Shown here piece by piece: positions 52,884-60,612 of a DNA stretch of 64,000 nt (position 1 is the first letter of the stretch; every line of letters starts with the position of its first letter). The notes under the pieces were generated by a model. That model saw nothing but the letters and a program-made list of their open reading frames with translations. It did no database searches and had not been told where the DNA came from. Origin of the DNA: Cellulophaga omnivescoria. Lineage in GTDB: Bacteria; Bacteroidota; Bacteroidia; Flavobacteriales; Flavobacteriaceae. A program made the translations under genes and the position numbers. The DNA is taken from the NCBI RefSeq assembly GCF_001999725.1, contig NZ_MDDP01000034.1, positions 62,001 through 126,000 of the forward strand, written 5' to 3'.

Positions 52884-53548
52884 TCTCCTCCTAATTCCTT
52901 AATTTTATCAGACTGTATTTTTATAGTGTTTTCTTCATTATTTCCTAACCAAACCATAGCTTTTGCAATGGTTTCTGGGTGTATAGGTCTGTATTTTTTT
53001 AAAGAACCAATTAGTAAAAACTGAAACACCTTAAAAAACTGTTTTGCCAACCACTCGCCCATTCTTTTCTCTTCTCTTTTACCCGCAATTAATGATGGTT
53101 GCAATATATGTGTTTTTGGTAGTTGCAATGCAATTACAGCATCTTCCATTTGACCTTTAACTTTATTATAAAAAACAGAACTACTTGCGTTTGCTCCTAA
53201 GGCAGATATTACCATAAATGTTCCTATACCATTTTCTTTACATAACTTTGCTGCTTGCAATGGTATGCCGTAATCTATGTGTTTATAAGTTTCTTTATCT
53301 GGTGTTTTTGCCTTTGTAGTTCCAATACAACAATACACCTCATCTGCAGTAAAGCTAGTTTTGTGTTTTTCTAAATCTTGTAAATCTACCAAATATTCAT
53401 CAATTTTAGAATGCGTAAATCCACTTAAAGATCTAGAAAATAGCTTTATTTTTGCATAAGACTTATGGTTGGTTAATAAAGATACTAAGGCACTACCCGT
53501 TACACCGGTTGCGCCTAATACAATAGCCGTTTTTTCTTTTGTTTTCAT
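52880..53548 (-). CDS. NAD(P)-binding oxidoreductase (TIP30/HTATIP2-like atypical SDR)
   Basis: A 222-residue Rossmann-fold protein with the glycine-rich motif VLGATGVTGSALVSLL near the start (about 11-26) and YCCIGTTKAK with the downstream TFMVISALGANASS and YNKVKGQMEDAV. These match the atypical SDR of the HTATIP2/nucleoside-diphosphate-sugar epimerase type. The ATG at 53548 is preferred to an in-frame TTG at 53551. Substrate unknown. It is divergent from dinB with 27 bp between start codons. Confidence 0.85.
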   Translation of the reverse strand: MKTKEKTAIVLGATGVTGSALVSLLTNHKSYAKIKLFSRSLSGFTHSKIDEYLVDLQDLEKHKTSFTADEVYCCIGTTKAKTPDKETYKHIDYGIPLQAAKLCKENGIGTFMVISALGANASSSVFYNKVKGQMEDAVIALQLPKTHILQPSLIAGKREEKRMGEWLAKQFFKVFQFLLIGSLKKYRPIHPETIAKAMVWLGNNEENTIKIQSDKIKELGGE

Positions 53549-53564
53549 CAACCTAAATATACCG

Positions 53565-53572
53565 TAATTTTG
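53565..53572 (+). promoter_or_regulatory. probable -7 box of dinB, close to the start codon
   Basis: TAATTTTG matches TAnnTTTG and ends three bases before the dinB ATG at 53576. If correct, transcription would begin at or very near the start codon. A -33 element at normal spacing is not clear. Confidence 0.42.
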
Positions 53573-53575
53573 TGT

Positions 53576-54673
53576 ATGACCAAGGATTTACCTTTACGAA
53601 AAATTATTCATGTAGATATGGATGCCTTTTACGCATCTGTAGAGCAGTTAGATAATCCTGAGCTTATTGGAAAGCCATTGGCAGTTGGTGGTGGTGAAAA
53701 AAGAGGTGTAGTTTCTGCCGCTAGTTATGAGGCTCGTAAATTTGGTGTACGCTCTGCTATGAGTGGTTATATGGCAAAACGTAATTGTCCAGATTTAATT
53801 TTTGTGCCACCAAGGTTTGACAGGTATAAAGAAATATCGCAAAAAATTAGAGCCATTTTTTTTGATTATACAGACCTAGTAGAACCACTTTCTTTAGACG
53901 AGGCTTATTTAGATGTTACGGTAAACAAAAAGGGAAACCCATCTGCATCTTTAATTGCCAAAGAAATTAGAGAGCGTATTTTTAATGAGTTAGGGTTAAG
54001 GGCTTCTGCAGGCATATCTATAAATAAATTTATTGCAAAAGTTGCAAGTGATTACAACAAACCAAACGGACAAAAAACGGTTAATCCAGAAGAAGTTTTA
54101 GCCTTTTTAGAAGCTTTAGAAATTCGTAAATTTTATGGCGTAGGTAAGGTTACAGCAGAAAAAATGTACAAAGTGGGTATTTTTACTGGCTTAGATCTTA
54201 AAAACAAATCACTAGAGTTTTTAGAAAATAATTTTGGTAAAAGTGGAGCATATTACTACCACGTTGTTAGAGGCATACACAATAGTCCTGTAAAACCCAA
54301 CCGAATACCAAAATCGGTTGGTGCAGAGCGTACCTTTAATGAAAACTTAAGTAGTGAAATTTTTATGCTAGAACGATTGGAAAATATTGCTAGTGAGTTA
54401 GAACGCCGACTTAAAAAAAGTAAAATTGCAGGCAAAACAATTACTTTAAAAATTAAGTATAGCGATTTTACTTTGCAGACCAGAAGCAAAACCATAGCCT
54501 ATTTTATAGCAGATAAAGACCTAATACTAGAAATAGCAAAAGAATTATTGTACCAAGAAAAGCTTGAAAACTCTGTACGTTTATTGGGCATTTCTTTAGC
54601 TAATTTAAATACTCCAGATAAAAAAAAGCCAGAACAAGAAAGTATTAGTGTTCAGCTAAGGTTTCAGTTTTAA
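53576..54673 (+). CDS. dinB: DNA polymerase IV
   Basis: A 365-residue Y-family error-prone polymerase. Palm motifs are IHVDMDAFYASVEQ (about 12-25, catalytic Asp) and SLDEAYLDVT (about 103-112, catalytic Asp-Glu). The little-finger region and the C-terminal VQLRFQF follow. That tail has the QLxLF-type clamp-binding shape. The ATG at 53576 is chosen over an in-frame TTG at 53570. It is divergent from the NAD(P)-binding oxidoreductase with a very short gap. Confidence 0.95.
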   Translation: MTKDLPLRKIIHVDMDAFYASVEQLDNPELIGKPLAVGGGEKRGVVSAASYEARKFGVRSAMSGYMAKRNCPDLIFVPPRFDRYKEISQKIRAIFFDYTDLVEPLSLDEAYLDVTVNKKGNPSASLIAKEIRERIFNELGLRASAGISINKFIAKVASDYNKPNGQKTVNPEEVLAFLEALEIRKFYGVGKVTAEKMYKVGIFTGLDLKNKSLEFLENNFGKSGAYYYHVVRGIHNSPVKPNRIPKSVGAERTFNENLSSEIFMLERLENIASELERRLKKSKIAGKTITLKIKYSDFTLQTRSKTIAYFIADKDLILEIAKELLYQEKLENSVRLLGISLANLNTPDKKKPEQESISVQLRFQF

Positions 54674-54730
54674 CTACTTAATTTACACAAAGTTTAACCT
54701 ATTTTAACGCTTTAAAAGTAAATAATCTAC

Positions 54731-54738
54731 TAATTTTG
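54731..54738 (+). promoter_or_regulatory. probable -7 box of the peroxiredoxin gene
   Basis: TAATTTTG matches TAnnTTTG, 37 bases before the ATG. A convincing -33 TTTG was not seen. Confidence 0.4.
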
Positions 54739-54775
54739 TAGGGTAAACAGATTTTTAATTTTAAAACACTATAAT

Positions 54776-55414
54776 ATGGCAAGTTTAAGATTGGGTGATG
54801 AAGCACCAGATTTTACTGCAGACAGTTCTGTAGGAACAATAAATTTTTACGATTATTTAGGAGATAGTTGGGGAATTCTTTTCTCTCACCCTGCAGACTT
54901 TACTCCTGTTTGCACAACAGAGTTAGGTACTGCCGCACAATTTAAAGATGAGTTTGATAAGCGTAACGTAAAAATGATTGCATTGAGTGTAGATGGTGCA
55001 GCTTCTCATAACGAGTGGATTAAAGACATTAATGAGGTGCAAAACACTACAGTAACTTTTCCTATAATTGCAGACGAAGACAAAAAAGTGTCTACCTTAT
55101 ATGATATGATACACCCTAACGCAGACAACCACTTAACAGTACGTTCTGTATTTATTGTTGGACCAGATAAAAGAGTAAAATTAACTCTTACCTACCCAGC
55201 ATCTACAGGCCGTAATTTTTATGAGTTGTTACGCGTAATAGACTCTTTACAACTTACAGCTAACCACAAAGTAGCTACACCAGCCAACTGGAAAAATGGC
55301 GAAAAAGTAGTTGTTAGTCCGGCTATTGCTACTAGCGATGCAGAAAAAATATTCTCTAAAGGAGTAGAAGAAATTAAACCTTACTTAAGGATGACACCAG
55401 ACCCTACTGCCTAA
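54776..55414 (+). CDS. 1-Cys peroxiredoxin (Prx6 type)
   Basis: A 212-residue peroxidase that reduces hydrogen peroxide and organic hydroperoxides. The active-site Cys46 lies in DFTPVCTTE, and no other Cys is present, so this is a 1-Cys enzyme needing an external reductant. The C-terminal extension with VATPANWKNGEKVVVSP and PYLRMTPDP is typical of the Prx6 group. It is transcribed alone, between dinB and the two-component genes, with its own terminator. Confidence 0.95.
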   Translation: MASLRLGDEAPDFTADSSVGTINFYDYLGDSWGILFSHPADFTPVCTTELGTAAQFKDEFDKRNVKMIALSVDGAASHNEWIKDINEVQNTTVTFPIIADEDKKVSTLYDMIHPNADNHLTVRSVFIVGPDKRVKLTLTYPASTGRNFYELLRVIDSLQLTANHKVATPANWKNGEKVVVSPAIATSDAEKIFSKGVEEIKPYLRMTPDPTA

Positions 55415-55437
55415 CAAAGTTGTTTGTATAAAACCTG

Positions 55438-55475
55438 GCTCTAGTAGACGTTTTGTTTACTAGAGCTATTTTTTT
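55438..55475 (+). terminator. intrinsic terminator after the peroxiredoxin gene
   Basis: GCTCTAGTA (55438-55446) pairs with TACTAGAGC (55458-55466), followed by TATTTTTTT. Confidence 0.82.
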
Positions 55476-55508
55476 ATAGTACATTTATCTTCCCTTAATT
55501 TTATAACT

Positions 55509-56600
55509 ATGGTAACAGCAGAAGAAAAACTTAGAGAGCGTATTAAAGAACTCACTTGTTTGTATGACGTTACTTCTATAATTGTTAATTGCGATTATAA
55601 TGAAATTGAAGTTGGTTTACAAGCTATTGTAGCTTGCTTAAAAAATGCTTGGCAATACATAAATGATACGTATGTTGTACTTAAAACCGATGAGTACCAT
55701 ATTGAAACTAAAAAAGAGCATAAAGACTATGTTTTTTTAACCTCTGCTATTACGTTATTTAATAAAGAAATTGGGACTATAAAAGTTGGTTACCCATCTA
55801 AAAAATACAGTATTTTAGATTTTCTTGAAGAAGAACAACAACTGCTAAATAATGTGTGTTTGGAGGTTGGCAACTTACTGGAGCGTAAAGAAATTAAGGA
55901 GAACGAAATTTTAATTAAAAGGCAAGTAGAACAATCAGACAGGTTACGTATACTTGGAGAAATTACGGCAGGCATAGCTCATGAACTAAATACACCTCTG
56001 GCTAATATTTTAGGGTTTGCAGAGCTTTTAAAAGACCGTACAAAAGAAGATGCACAAGCAACAAAAGATGTAGATAAAATTATAAATAGTGCCATTTACT
56101 CTAGAGAAGTGGTAAAAAAACTAATGTTTTTTGCTTGTGAAATGCCACAACAAAAAAGCTTGGTTAATATTATTCCTATTTGTAAAGAAGCTATTGAACT
56201 TTTAAAACCAATACTAAAAACAAAAAGTATTACTCTAAATATTACCTCTAGCAATCCTGAAATTGCTTTAAAAATAGACCGCATACAACTTACCCAAGTG
56301 CTATTTAACTTGGTTATAAATGCTATTTATTTTTCAGAAGAAAATGGTTTTATTGTATTAGATATAAAAGATAAATCTGCCGCAGTAGAAATGCATATAA
56401 AAGACCAAGGTACTGGTATAGATACTAATTTAGGTGATAAAATTTTTGAACCATTTTTTACCACCAAACCAGTAGGCGAAGGCTCTGGATTAGGACTAAG
56501 CGTAGTACACGGTATTGTTAAAAGTCATAAAGGAAACATAAGTTTTAGTGCCAATACACCAAAGGGCACTATATTTACTGTAACAATTCCTAAATTGTAA
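55509..56600 (+). CDS. soluble sensor histidine kinase (NtrB-like)
   Basis: A 363-residue kinase with no membrane segment. Residues about 1-125 look like a degenerate GAF-type sensor domain with Cys at positions 17 and 28 and others at 43 and 117. HisKA follows with the phosphoacceptor His158 in GEITAGIAHELNTPLANILG, then an HATPase domain with N box NLVINAI, DQGTGID and the final GSGLGLSVVHGI. It autophosphorylates and would activate the downstream sigma-54 activator, whose gene starts 3 nt after the stop. Sensed signal unknown. Confidence 0.93.
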   Translation: MVTAEEKLRERIKELTCLYDVTSIIVNCDYNEIEVGLQAIVACLKNAWQYINDTYVVLKTDEYHIETKKEHKDYVFLTSAITLFNKEIGTIKVGYPSKKYSILDFLEEEQQLLNNVCLEVGNLLERKEIKENEILIKRQVEQSDRLRILGEITAGIAHELNTPLANILGFAELLKDRTKEDAQATKDVDKIINSAIYSREVVKKLMFFACEMPQQKSLVNIIPICKEAIELLKPILKTKSITLNITSSNPEIALKIDRIQLTQVLFNLVINAIYFSEENGFIVLDIKDKSAAVEMHIKDQGTGIDTNLGDKIFEPFFTTKPVGEGSGLGLSVVHGIVKSHKGNISFSANTPKGTIFTVTIPKL

Positions 56601-56603
56601 AAA

Positions 56604-57926
56604 ATGGGATTAGAAAAAGAGAACATACTTATTGTAGATGATGACATTCATATACTAGAACTTTTACAACGTCATTTACAAGCTTTAAACTACCACGTTT
56701 ACAAAGCAGTGTCTGTAAAACAGGCATTGTATGTTTTGCATGACTCTGCTATAGATTTGTTAATAACAGATATACAAATGCCAGAGATTGATGGCCTGCA
56801 ACTATTAAAATATACCGCAGAACATTATCCAGAAATTCCTAAACTAGTAATTACAGGTTACCCGTCTGTAGATGATGCAATGAGCGTAATAAAAACTGGC
56901 GCTACAGATTACCTTACCAAACCATTTACAAAAGAAGAATTAAAACAGGCCGTAAATAGGTCTTTAGAAGCAGCCAAAAAAACAAAACAAACACAACAAA
57001 AAAAACCACTAATAACAACAGGTTACGGACAAATGATTGGGCAATCTGTTGCCTTTAAAAAAGTAACTCAAATTATAGAACGTGTAAAAGACAACAAGGC
57101 TACAGTTTTAATAGAAGGAGAAAGTGGCACTGGTAAAGAACTTGTGGCTAGGGCTATTCATTTTTCGGGTAAGTTTGCCAAGCAACCTTTTATTGCTGTT
57201 AATTGTGGTGCCATACCCGAGAACTTATTAGAATCTGAGCTCTTTGGCTATACAAAAGGAGCTTTTACAGGTGCTAACGAAAATAAAAATGGTTTTTTTC
57301 AGGCTGCAAATAACGGCACATTATTTTTAGATGAAATTGGCAATGCTTCTACTGCGGTACAGGCCAAATTACTACGTGCTTTACAAGAAAAAGAAATTAC
57401 AAAAGTAGGCTCACAAAAAGCAGAAAAAGTAGACTTGCGCATCATTGCTGCAACAAATAATAACTTACAAGAAGATATTGCCAACAAAACCTTTAGAGAA
57501 GATCTTTATTACAGGCTAACTGTAGTGCAAATAAACGTGCCACCATTACGAGAAAGAAAATCTGATATTCCGTTACTGGTAGAGCAGTTTTTAAAGAAAT
57601 ACGGTGTAGAATACAAAGACCGTTTATTACAAATTACAGATAATGCTTTAAAAATGCTACAAAGATACCATTGGCAAGGCAACATTAGAGAGCTAGAAAA
57701 TGTAATACAACGCGCTGTTATTATGAGCGATGGTATAATTGACACAAAAGATTTCCCTGATTATTTAAAGTATAAAATAGAGTTTCCAGACGCTTCTTTT
57801 ACAAGCCTACAGCAAATGGAAAAAGAATACATTTTAAAAGTATTAGCAGCTACAAATAACAATAAGACAAAGGCTGCAGAAATTCTTCAAATAGACCGTA
57901 AAACTTTACGTCAAAAATTAAAGTAA
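56604..57926 (+). CDS. sigma-54-dependent response regulator (NtrC family)
   Basis: A 440-residue activator. The receiver domain (1-120) has the phosphorylatable Asp56 in LLITDIQMP and acidic pocket VDDD. The AAA+ domain (about 145-375) holds Walker A GESGTGKEL, the sigma-54-contacting GAFTGA and Walker B LFLDEIG. A Fis-type helix-turn-helix ends the protein (about 395-440: NNNKTKAAEILQIDRKTLRQK). It is the partner of the upstream kinase. Downstream lie two palindromes, a sigma-54 promoter and the gdhA operon, its likely target. Confidence 0.95.
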   Translation: MGLEKENILIVDDDIHILELLQRHLQALNYHVYKAVSVKQALYVLHDSAIDLLITDIQMPEIDGLQLLKYTAEHYPEIPKLVITGYPSVDDAMSVIKTGATDYLTKPFTKEELKQAVNRSLEAAKKTKQTQQKKPLITTGYGQMIGQSVAFKKVTQIIERVKDNKATVLIEGESGTGKELVARAIHFSGKFAKQPFIAVNCGAIPENLLESELFGYTKGAFTGANENKNGFFQAANNGTLFLDEIGNASTAVQAKLLRALQEKEITKVGSQKAEKVDLRIIAATNNNLQEDIANKTFREDLYYRLTVVQINVPPLRERKSDIPLLVEQFLKKYGVEYKDRLLQITDNALKMLQRYHWQGNIRELENVIQRAVIMSDGIIDTKDFPDYLKYKIEFPDASFTSLQQMEKEYILKVLAATNNNKTKAAEILQIDRKTLRQKLK

Positions 57927-57931
57927 ACGCT

Positions 57932-57965
57932 GGGGTATTTTTCCCCGGCTGGGGCATTTCTCCCC
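57932..57965. promoter_or_regulatory. tandem palindromes, probable enhancer (UAS) for the sigma-54 activator
   Basis: Two GGGG-N7-CCCC palindromes: GGGG at 57932-57935 with CCCC at 57943-57946, and GGGG at 57951-57954 with CCCC at 57962-57965. The centres are 19 bp apart and lie about 97-116 bp upstream of the -24 element of the sigma-54 promoter at 58054, the usual distance for an NtrC-type enhancer. They start 6 bp after the activator gene's stop. Confidence 0.62.
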
Positions 57966-58053
57966 ACCTCATCTTTTCTTTAAAATTAATTTACCTCTTT
58001 TATTTAACTAGTAATCAACTACTTAAAATAAATCTGCATTTTTAAATCTTTTT

Positions 58054-58069
58054 AGGCACACAGCTTGCC
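58054..58069 (+). promoter_or_regulatory. sigma-54 (-24/-12) promoter
   Basis: The sequence AGGCACACAGCTTGCC carries GG at 58055-58056 and GC at 58067-58068, exactly 10 bases apart, with the CAC and TTGC context of the sigma-54 consensus. It would start transcription near 58080, reading the four-gene gdhA operon. Confidence 0.75.
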
Positions 58070-58135
58070 AATACATACACAAGTAAGTTATTATAAAAAT
58101 GATATTAGATTTTTATAGTTGATTGATTGATTTGT

Positions 58136-58195
58136 CTACTTGGCTTTCTAAATGTTTAACTCAAGTGGTGTGGTTTTTTTGTGAAAGTCAAGTAG
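58136..58195 (+). promoter_or_regulatory. leader hairpin upstream of the gdhA operon
   Basis: CTACTTGGCTTTC (58136-58148) pairs with GAAAGTCAAGTAG (58183-58195), a 13-bp stem with one G-U pair. It lies in the roughly 140-base leader between the sigma-54 promoter and the first gene. The 34-base loop holds a further CTCAAG half-site. No T-run follows, so it is not a terminator; it could be a protein site or a regulatory structure. Confidence 0.5.
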
Positions 58196-58221
58196 CATTT
58201 TAATAGTCTAAATACAAGGTA

Positions 58222-58389
58222 ATGATAAAAATAATTGAAAAGAGCCTTTGCAATACTTGTGAGCACGAGCGACTTTGTGTACTAACAAAAAATAAAAATT
58301 CTATATACAACTGTAGCGATTATCAACAAGGGACAAATGAAGACTTTGATCTAAAAAAAGAAGATAAAACAGAATTAGTTTTAAATTAA
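58222..58389 (+). CDS. small four-cysteine protein (55 residues)
   Basis: A 55-residue frame from ATG 58222. It contains C-x2-C-x5-C-x11-C (Cys10, 13, 19 and 31), a spacing suited to a zinc or iron-sulfur site, and an acidic C-terminal tail (NEDFDLKKEDKTE). It is the first cistron after the sigma-54 promoter and ends 5 nt before gdhA, with no competing frame on either strand. It is too short for common gene finders. No family is recognised. Conservation in relatives has not been checked here, so reality rests on position and composition. Confidence 0.62.
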   Translation: MIKIIEKSLCNTCEHERLCVLTKNKNSIYNCSDYQQGTNEDFDLKKEDKTELVLN

Positions 58390-58394
58390 ATATA

Positions 58395-59678
58395 ATGATA
58401 ACAAAACAGCAGAAAAAGTTGAAGCAAGGGATGCTAGATAATGTTATGCGACAATTTAATTATAGCGCAGACAACATAAACTTAAATCCTAATATTAGAA
58501 AAATATTAAGCATCACTAACAACGAGCTAGTTGTACATTTTCCTGTAAAGATGGATAATGGAGATGTAGAAGTATTTACAGGCTATAGAGTACAACATAA
58601 CAATGCACTTGGCCCGTATAAAGGTGGTTTGCGTTATCACCCAACTGTAGATATAGATGCCGCAAGAGCTTTGGCTATGTGGATGACCTGGAAAACCTCT
58701 TTAGCTGGCTTACCTTATGGTGGTGCAAAAGGTGGTATACAGTTAGACCCTAGCAAGTACTCCCAAGCAGAGTTAGAGCGTATTACTAGGAGATTTACCT
58801 TTGCTTTAGGAGATAATATTGGTCCGGAATTAGATATTCCTGCACCAGATGTTAATACAAATCCGCAAACAATGGCGTGGATTTTAGACACTTATATGTC
58901 TACAAAAGCACCATCAGAACGTTCTAAAAATATGCACGTGGTTACAGGTAAGCCTGTGGGCGCTGGCGGTTCTGAAGGTAGAGACAGAGCTACGGGTTAT
59001 GGTGTGTTTTTAAGTATAAAATTTTGGGCAGAAAGTAAAAAAGTAAGTCTAAAAGATAAAAAATACATTGTACAAGGTTTTGGTAATGTTGGTTACTGGA
59101 CTTCTCATTTTTTAGAAAATGAAGGTGCAATTTTAGTTGGTGTACAAGATGCATCTGGCACTATTATGAATGAAAACGGAATTTCTGTTGAAGATTTATT
59201 TAAACATACAATAGAACACAAAGGTGCCATAGCTGGGTTTGAGGATGCCACGCCAATATTAAACGAAAACTTTTTTGGTATTAATTGCGATATCTGTGTA
59301 CCAGCTGCTTTGGGTAACCAAATAACAGCTAACAATGCAGACAGTATTAAAGCCTTTTTAATTGCTGAAGGTGCAAACGGACCAACAGATGTTGAAGCTG
59401 AAAAAATATTACTAGAAAAAGGTGTAGCTATTATACCAGATATTTTATGTAATTCTGGTGGTGTAATTGGTAGTTATTATGAGTGGTTACAAAATAGAAA
59501 CGGAGAAATTTGGCAGCTTGATGAAGTATTAGAAAAAATGCATAAAAAACTAAAAGAATCTTTTAATAAGGTAATGAAAACTGCTTTAGAAAAAGATATA
59601 GACATGCGTACTGCCGCCTTTAACATTGCCATAGAACGTTTAGAACAAGCTTATGTACAAAGAGGAATTTTTCCATAA
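58395..59678 (+). CDS. gdhA: glutamate dehydrogenase
   Basis: A 427-residue hexameric-type Glu/Leu/Phe/Val dehydrogenase that interconverts glutamate and 2-oxoglutarate plus ammonia. The N-terminal substrate domain has GPYKGGLRYHPTVD with the catalytic Lys in PYGGAKGGI. The dinucleotide-binding part has VQGFGNVG (about 219-226), and the C-terminal domain has ILCNSGGVIGSYYEWLQN. It is the second gene of the putative sigma-54-controlled operon, so nitrogen or energy status is a sensible regulatory signal. Confidence 0.95.
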   Translation: MITKQQKKLKQGMLDNVMRQFNYSADNINLNPNIRKILSITNNELVVHFPVKMDNGDVEVFTGYRVQHNNALGPYKGGLRYHPTVDIDAARALAMWMTWKTSLAGLPYGGAKGGIQLDPSKYSQAELERITRRFTFALGDNIGPELDIPAPDVNTNPQTMAWILDTYMSTKAPSERSKNMHVVTGKPVGAGGSEGRDRATGYGVFLSIKFWAESKKVSLKDKKYIVQGFGNVGYWTSHFLENEGAILVGVQDASGTIMNENGISVEDLFKHTIEHKGAIAGFEDATPILNENFFGINCDICVPAALGNQITANNADSIKAFLIAEGANGPTDVEAEKILLEKGVAIIPDILCNSGGVIGSYYEWLQNRNGEIWQLDEVLEKMHKKLKESFNKVMKTALEKDIDMRTAAFNIAIERLEQAYVQRGIFP

Positions 59679-59692
59679 ATAACAGAAAAGAG

Positions 59693-60115
59693 ATGATGAA
59701 ATACGGAGGCTTAATTATTGAAAAAAAAGAATATGTGTTGCTTAAAAAATTGATGACCCTGTCTGGTTATCATAAAGATACAACATACAAAAAATCTATT
59801 GCTAAGCTTAATATGGAGCTAAAGACTGCTATTGTAAAAGACGATAAAGATATGCCTACAGATGTAATCAGGTTTAACTCTATTGTTACAGTTACAGCAG
59901 AAGAAGGATGGCAAAAGAGTTTTCAGCTAGTTAAGCCTTCAGATAGTGATTTAAAAAACCAAAAGTTATCAATTTTAACTCCTATGGGCGCTGCTGTAAT
60001 TGGCTATGCAAAAGGTGATACTCTTTTATGGGAGTTCCCATCAGGAGAAAAAAACCTCACGGTAACCAATGTAAAACAAAAAAATAATTACATAGATATA
60101 AATACATTGGTATGA
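59693..60115 (+). CDS. GreA/GreB C-terminal-domain protein (Rnk-like)
   Basis: A 140-residue protein. The C-terminal FKBP-like domain of the GreA/Rnk family is visible in IRFNSIVTVTA, LVKPSDSDLKNQKLSILTPMGAAVIGYAKGDTLLW and the end of the domain. The GreA coiled-coil with its catalytic acidic tip is absent, so cleavage stimulation like GreA is unlikely; Rnk-type RNA polymerase binding is more plausible. The 4-nt overlap (ATGA) with the next gene and 14 nt from gdhA place it inside the operon. Confidence 0.82.
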   Translation: MMKYGGLIIEKKEYVLLKKLMTLSGYHKDTTYKKSIAKLNMELKTAIVKDDKDMPTDVIRFNSIVTVTAEEGWQKSFQLVKPSDSDLKNQKLSILTPMGAAVIGYAKGDTLLWEFPSGEKNLTVTNVKQKNNYIDINTLV

Positions 60116-60498
60116 GTGCAAAATTGTTTTACAACCACGAGGAAGACCGCAGTATAATGATGAAAAAAGACAAAGAAGAACTGCGTAATTGGATAAATAA
60201 TTTAGAGTTTATTGCTAAAGAATTAAGGTATTTAATAGAGATAGAAAGCCGTATTGCCAATCAAAAAACCATAAAACAAGAGCTGTATAACTTACAAAAA
60301 GAAAATACAGAAATGGTAGTAGAAATGCGCAGATATAACAATACTACACTTGGTAAGTTAGAATGTGACACTGTAGAGTGTGATGCCTTTTATCTTGAAA
60401 ATCACGAAAAAAAAAGAACCGAATACTTAGCTTTTATACAAAAATATAGGCTAACTAAAACCAAGACTTTTTCTTTGATTTTACTTAAAACCGCATAA
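60112..60498 (+). CDS. unknown protein with coiled-coil and Cys pair
   Basis: A 128-residue soluble protein with a helical, Glu/Lys-rich character (about 20-75, KEELRNWINNLEFIAKELRYLI and KENTEMVVEMRRY), suggesting a coiled coil. It has a Cys pair LECDTVECDA (about 87-96) and a basic end. The start overlaps the Rnk-like gene by 4 nt (ATGA). Another ATG at 60157 is possible. It is the last gene before a strong terminator and seems part of the gdhA operon. Function unknown. Confidence 0.7.
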   Translation: MSAKLFYNHEEDRSIMMKKDKEELRNWINNLEFIAKELRYLIEIESRIANQKTIKQELYNLQKENTEMVVEMRRYNNTTLGKLECDTVECDAFYLENHEKKRTEYLAFIQKYRLTKTKTFSLILLKTA

Positions 60499-60567
60499 AT
60501 TATATAAGAAGGTTTTTATAAGTTAACCCTTCTTACTATAACTAGGTTTTTGCATTTAGGCCTAGAT

Positions 60568-60604
60568 AGAACACAACGGTGGGGGCTGTTGTGTTCTTTT
60601 TTTT
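60568..60604 (+). terminator. intrinsic terminator of the gdhA operon
   Basis: AGAACACAAC (60568-60577) pairs with GTTGTGTTCT (60588-60597), followed by an eight-base T-run. A weaker imperfect hairpin precedes it near 60508. Confidence 0.9.
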
Positions 60605-60612
60605 AAACTTTT

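Noticed and set aside
57932-57965. Terminator for the response regulator gene
   Set aside because: The stems are only 4 bp with no T-run following, whereas the symmetry, duplication and distance to the sigma-54 promoter fit an enhancer better; a terminating role cannot be fully excluded.
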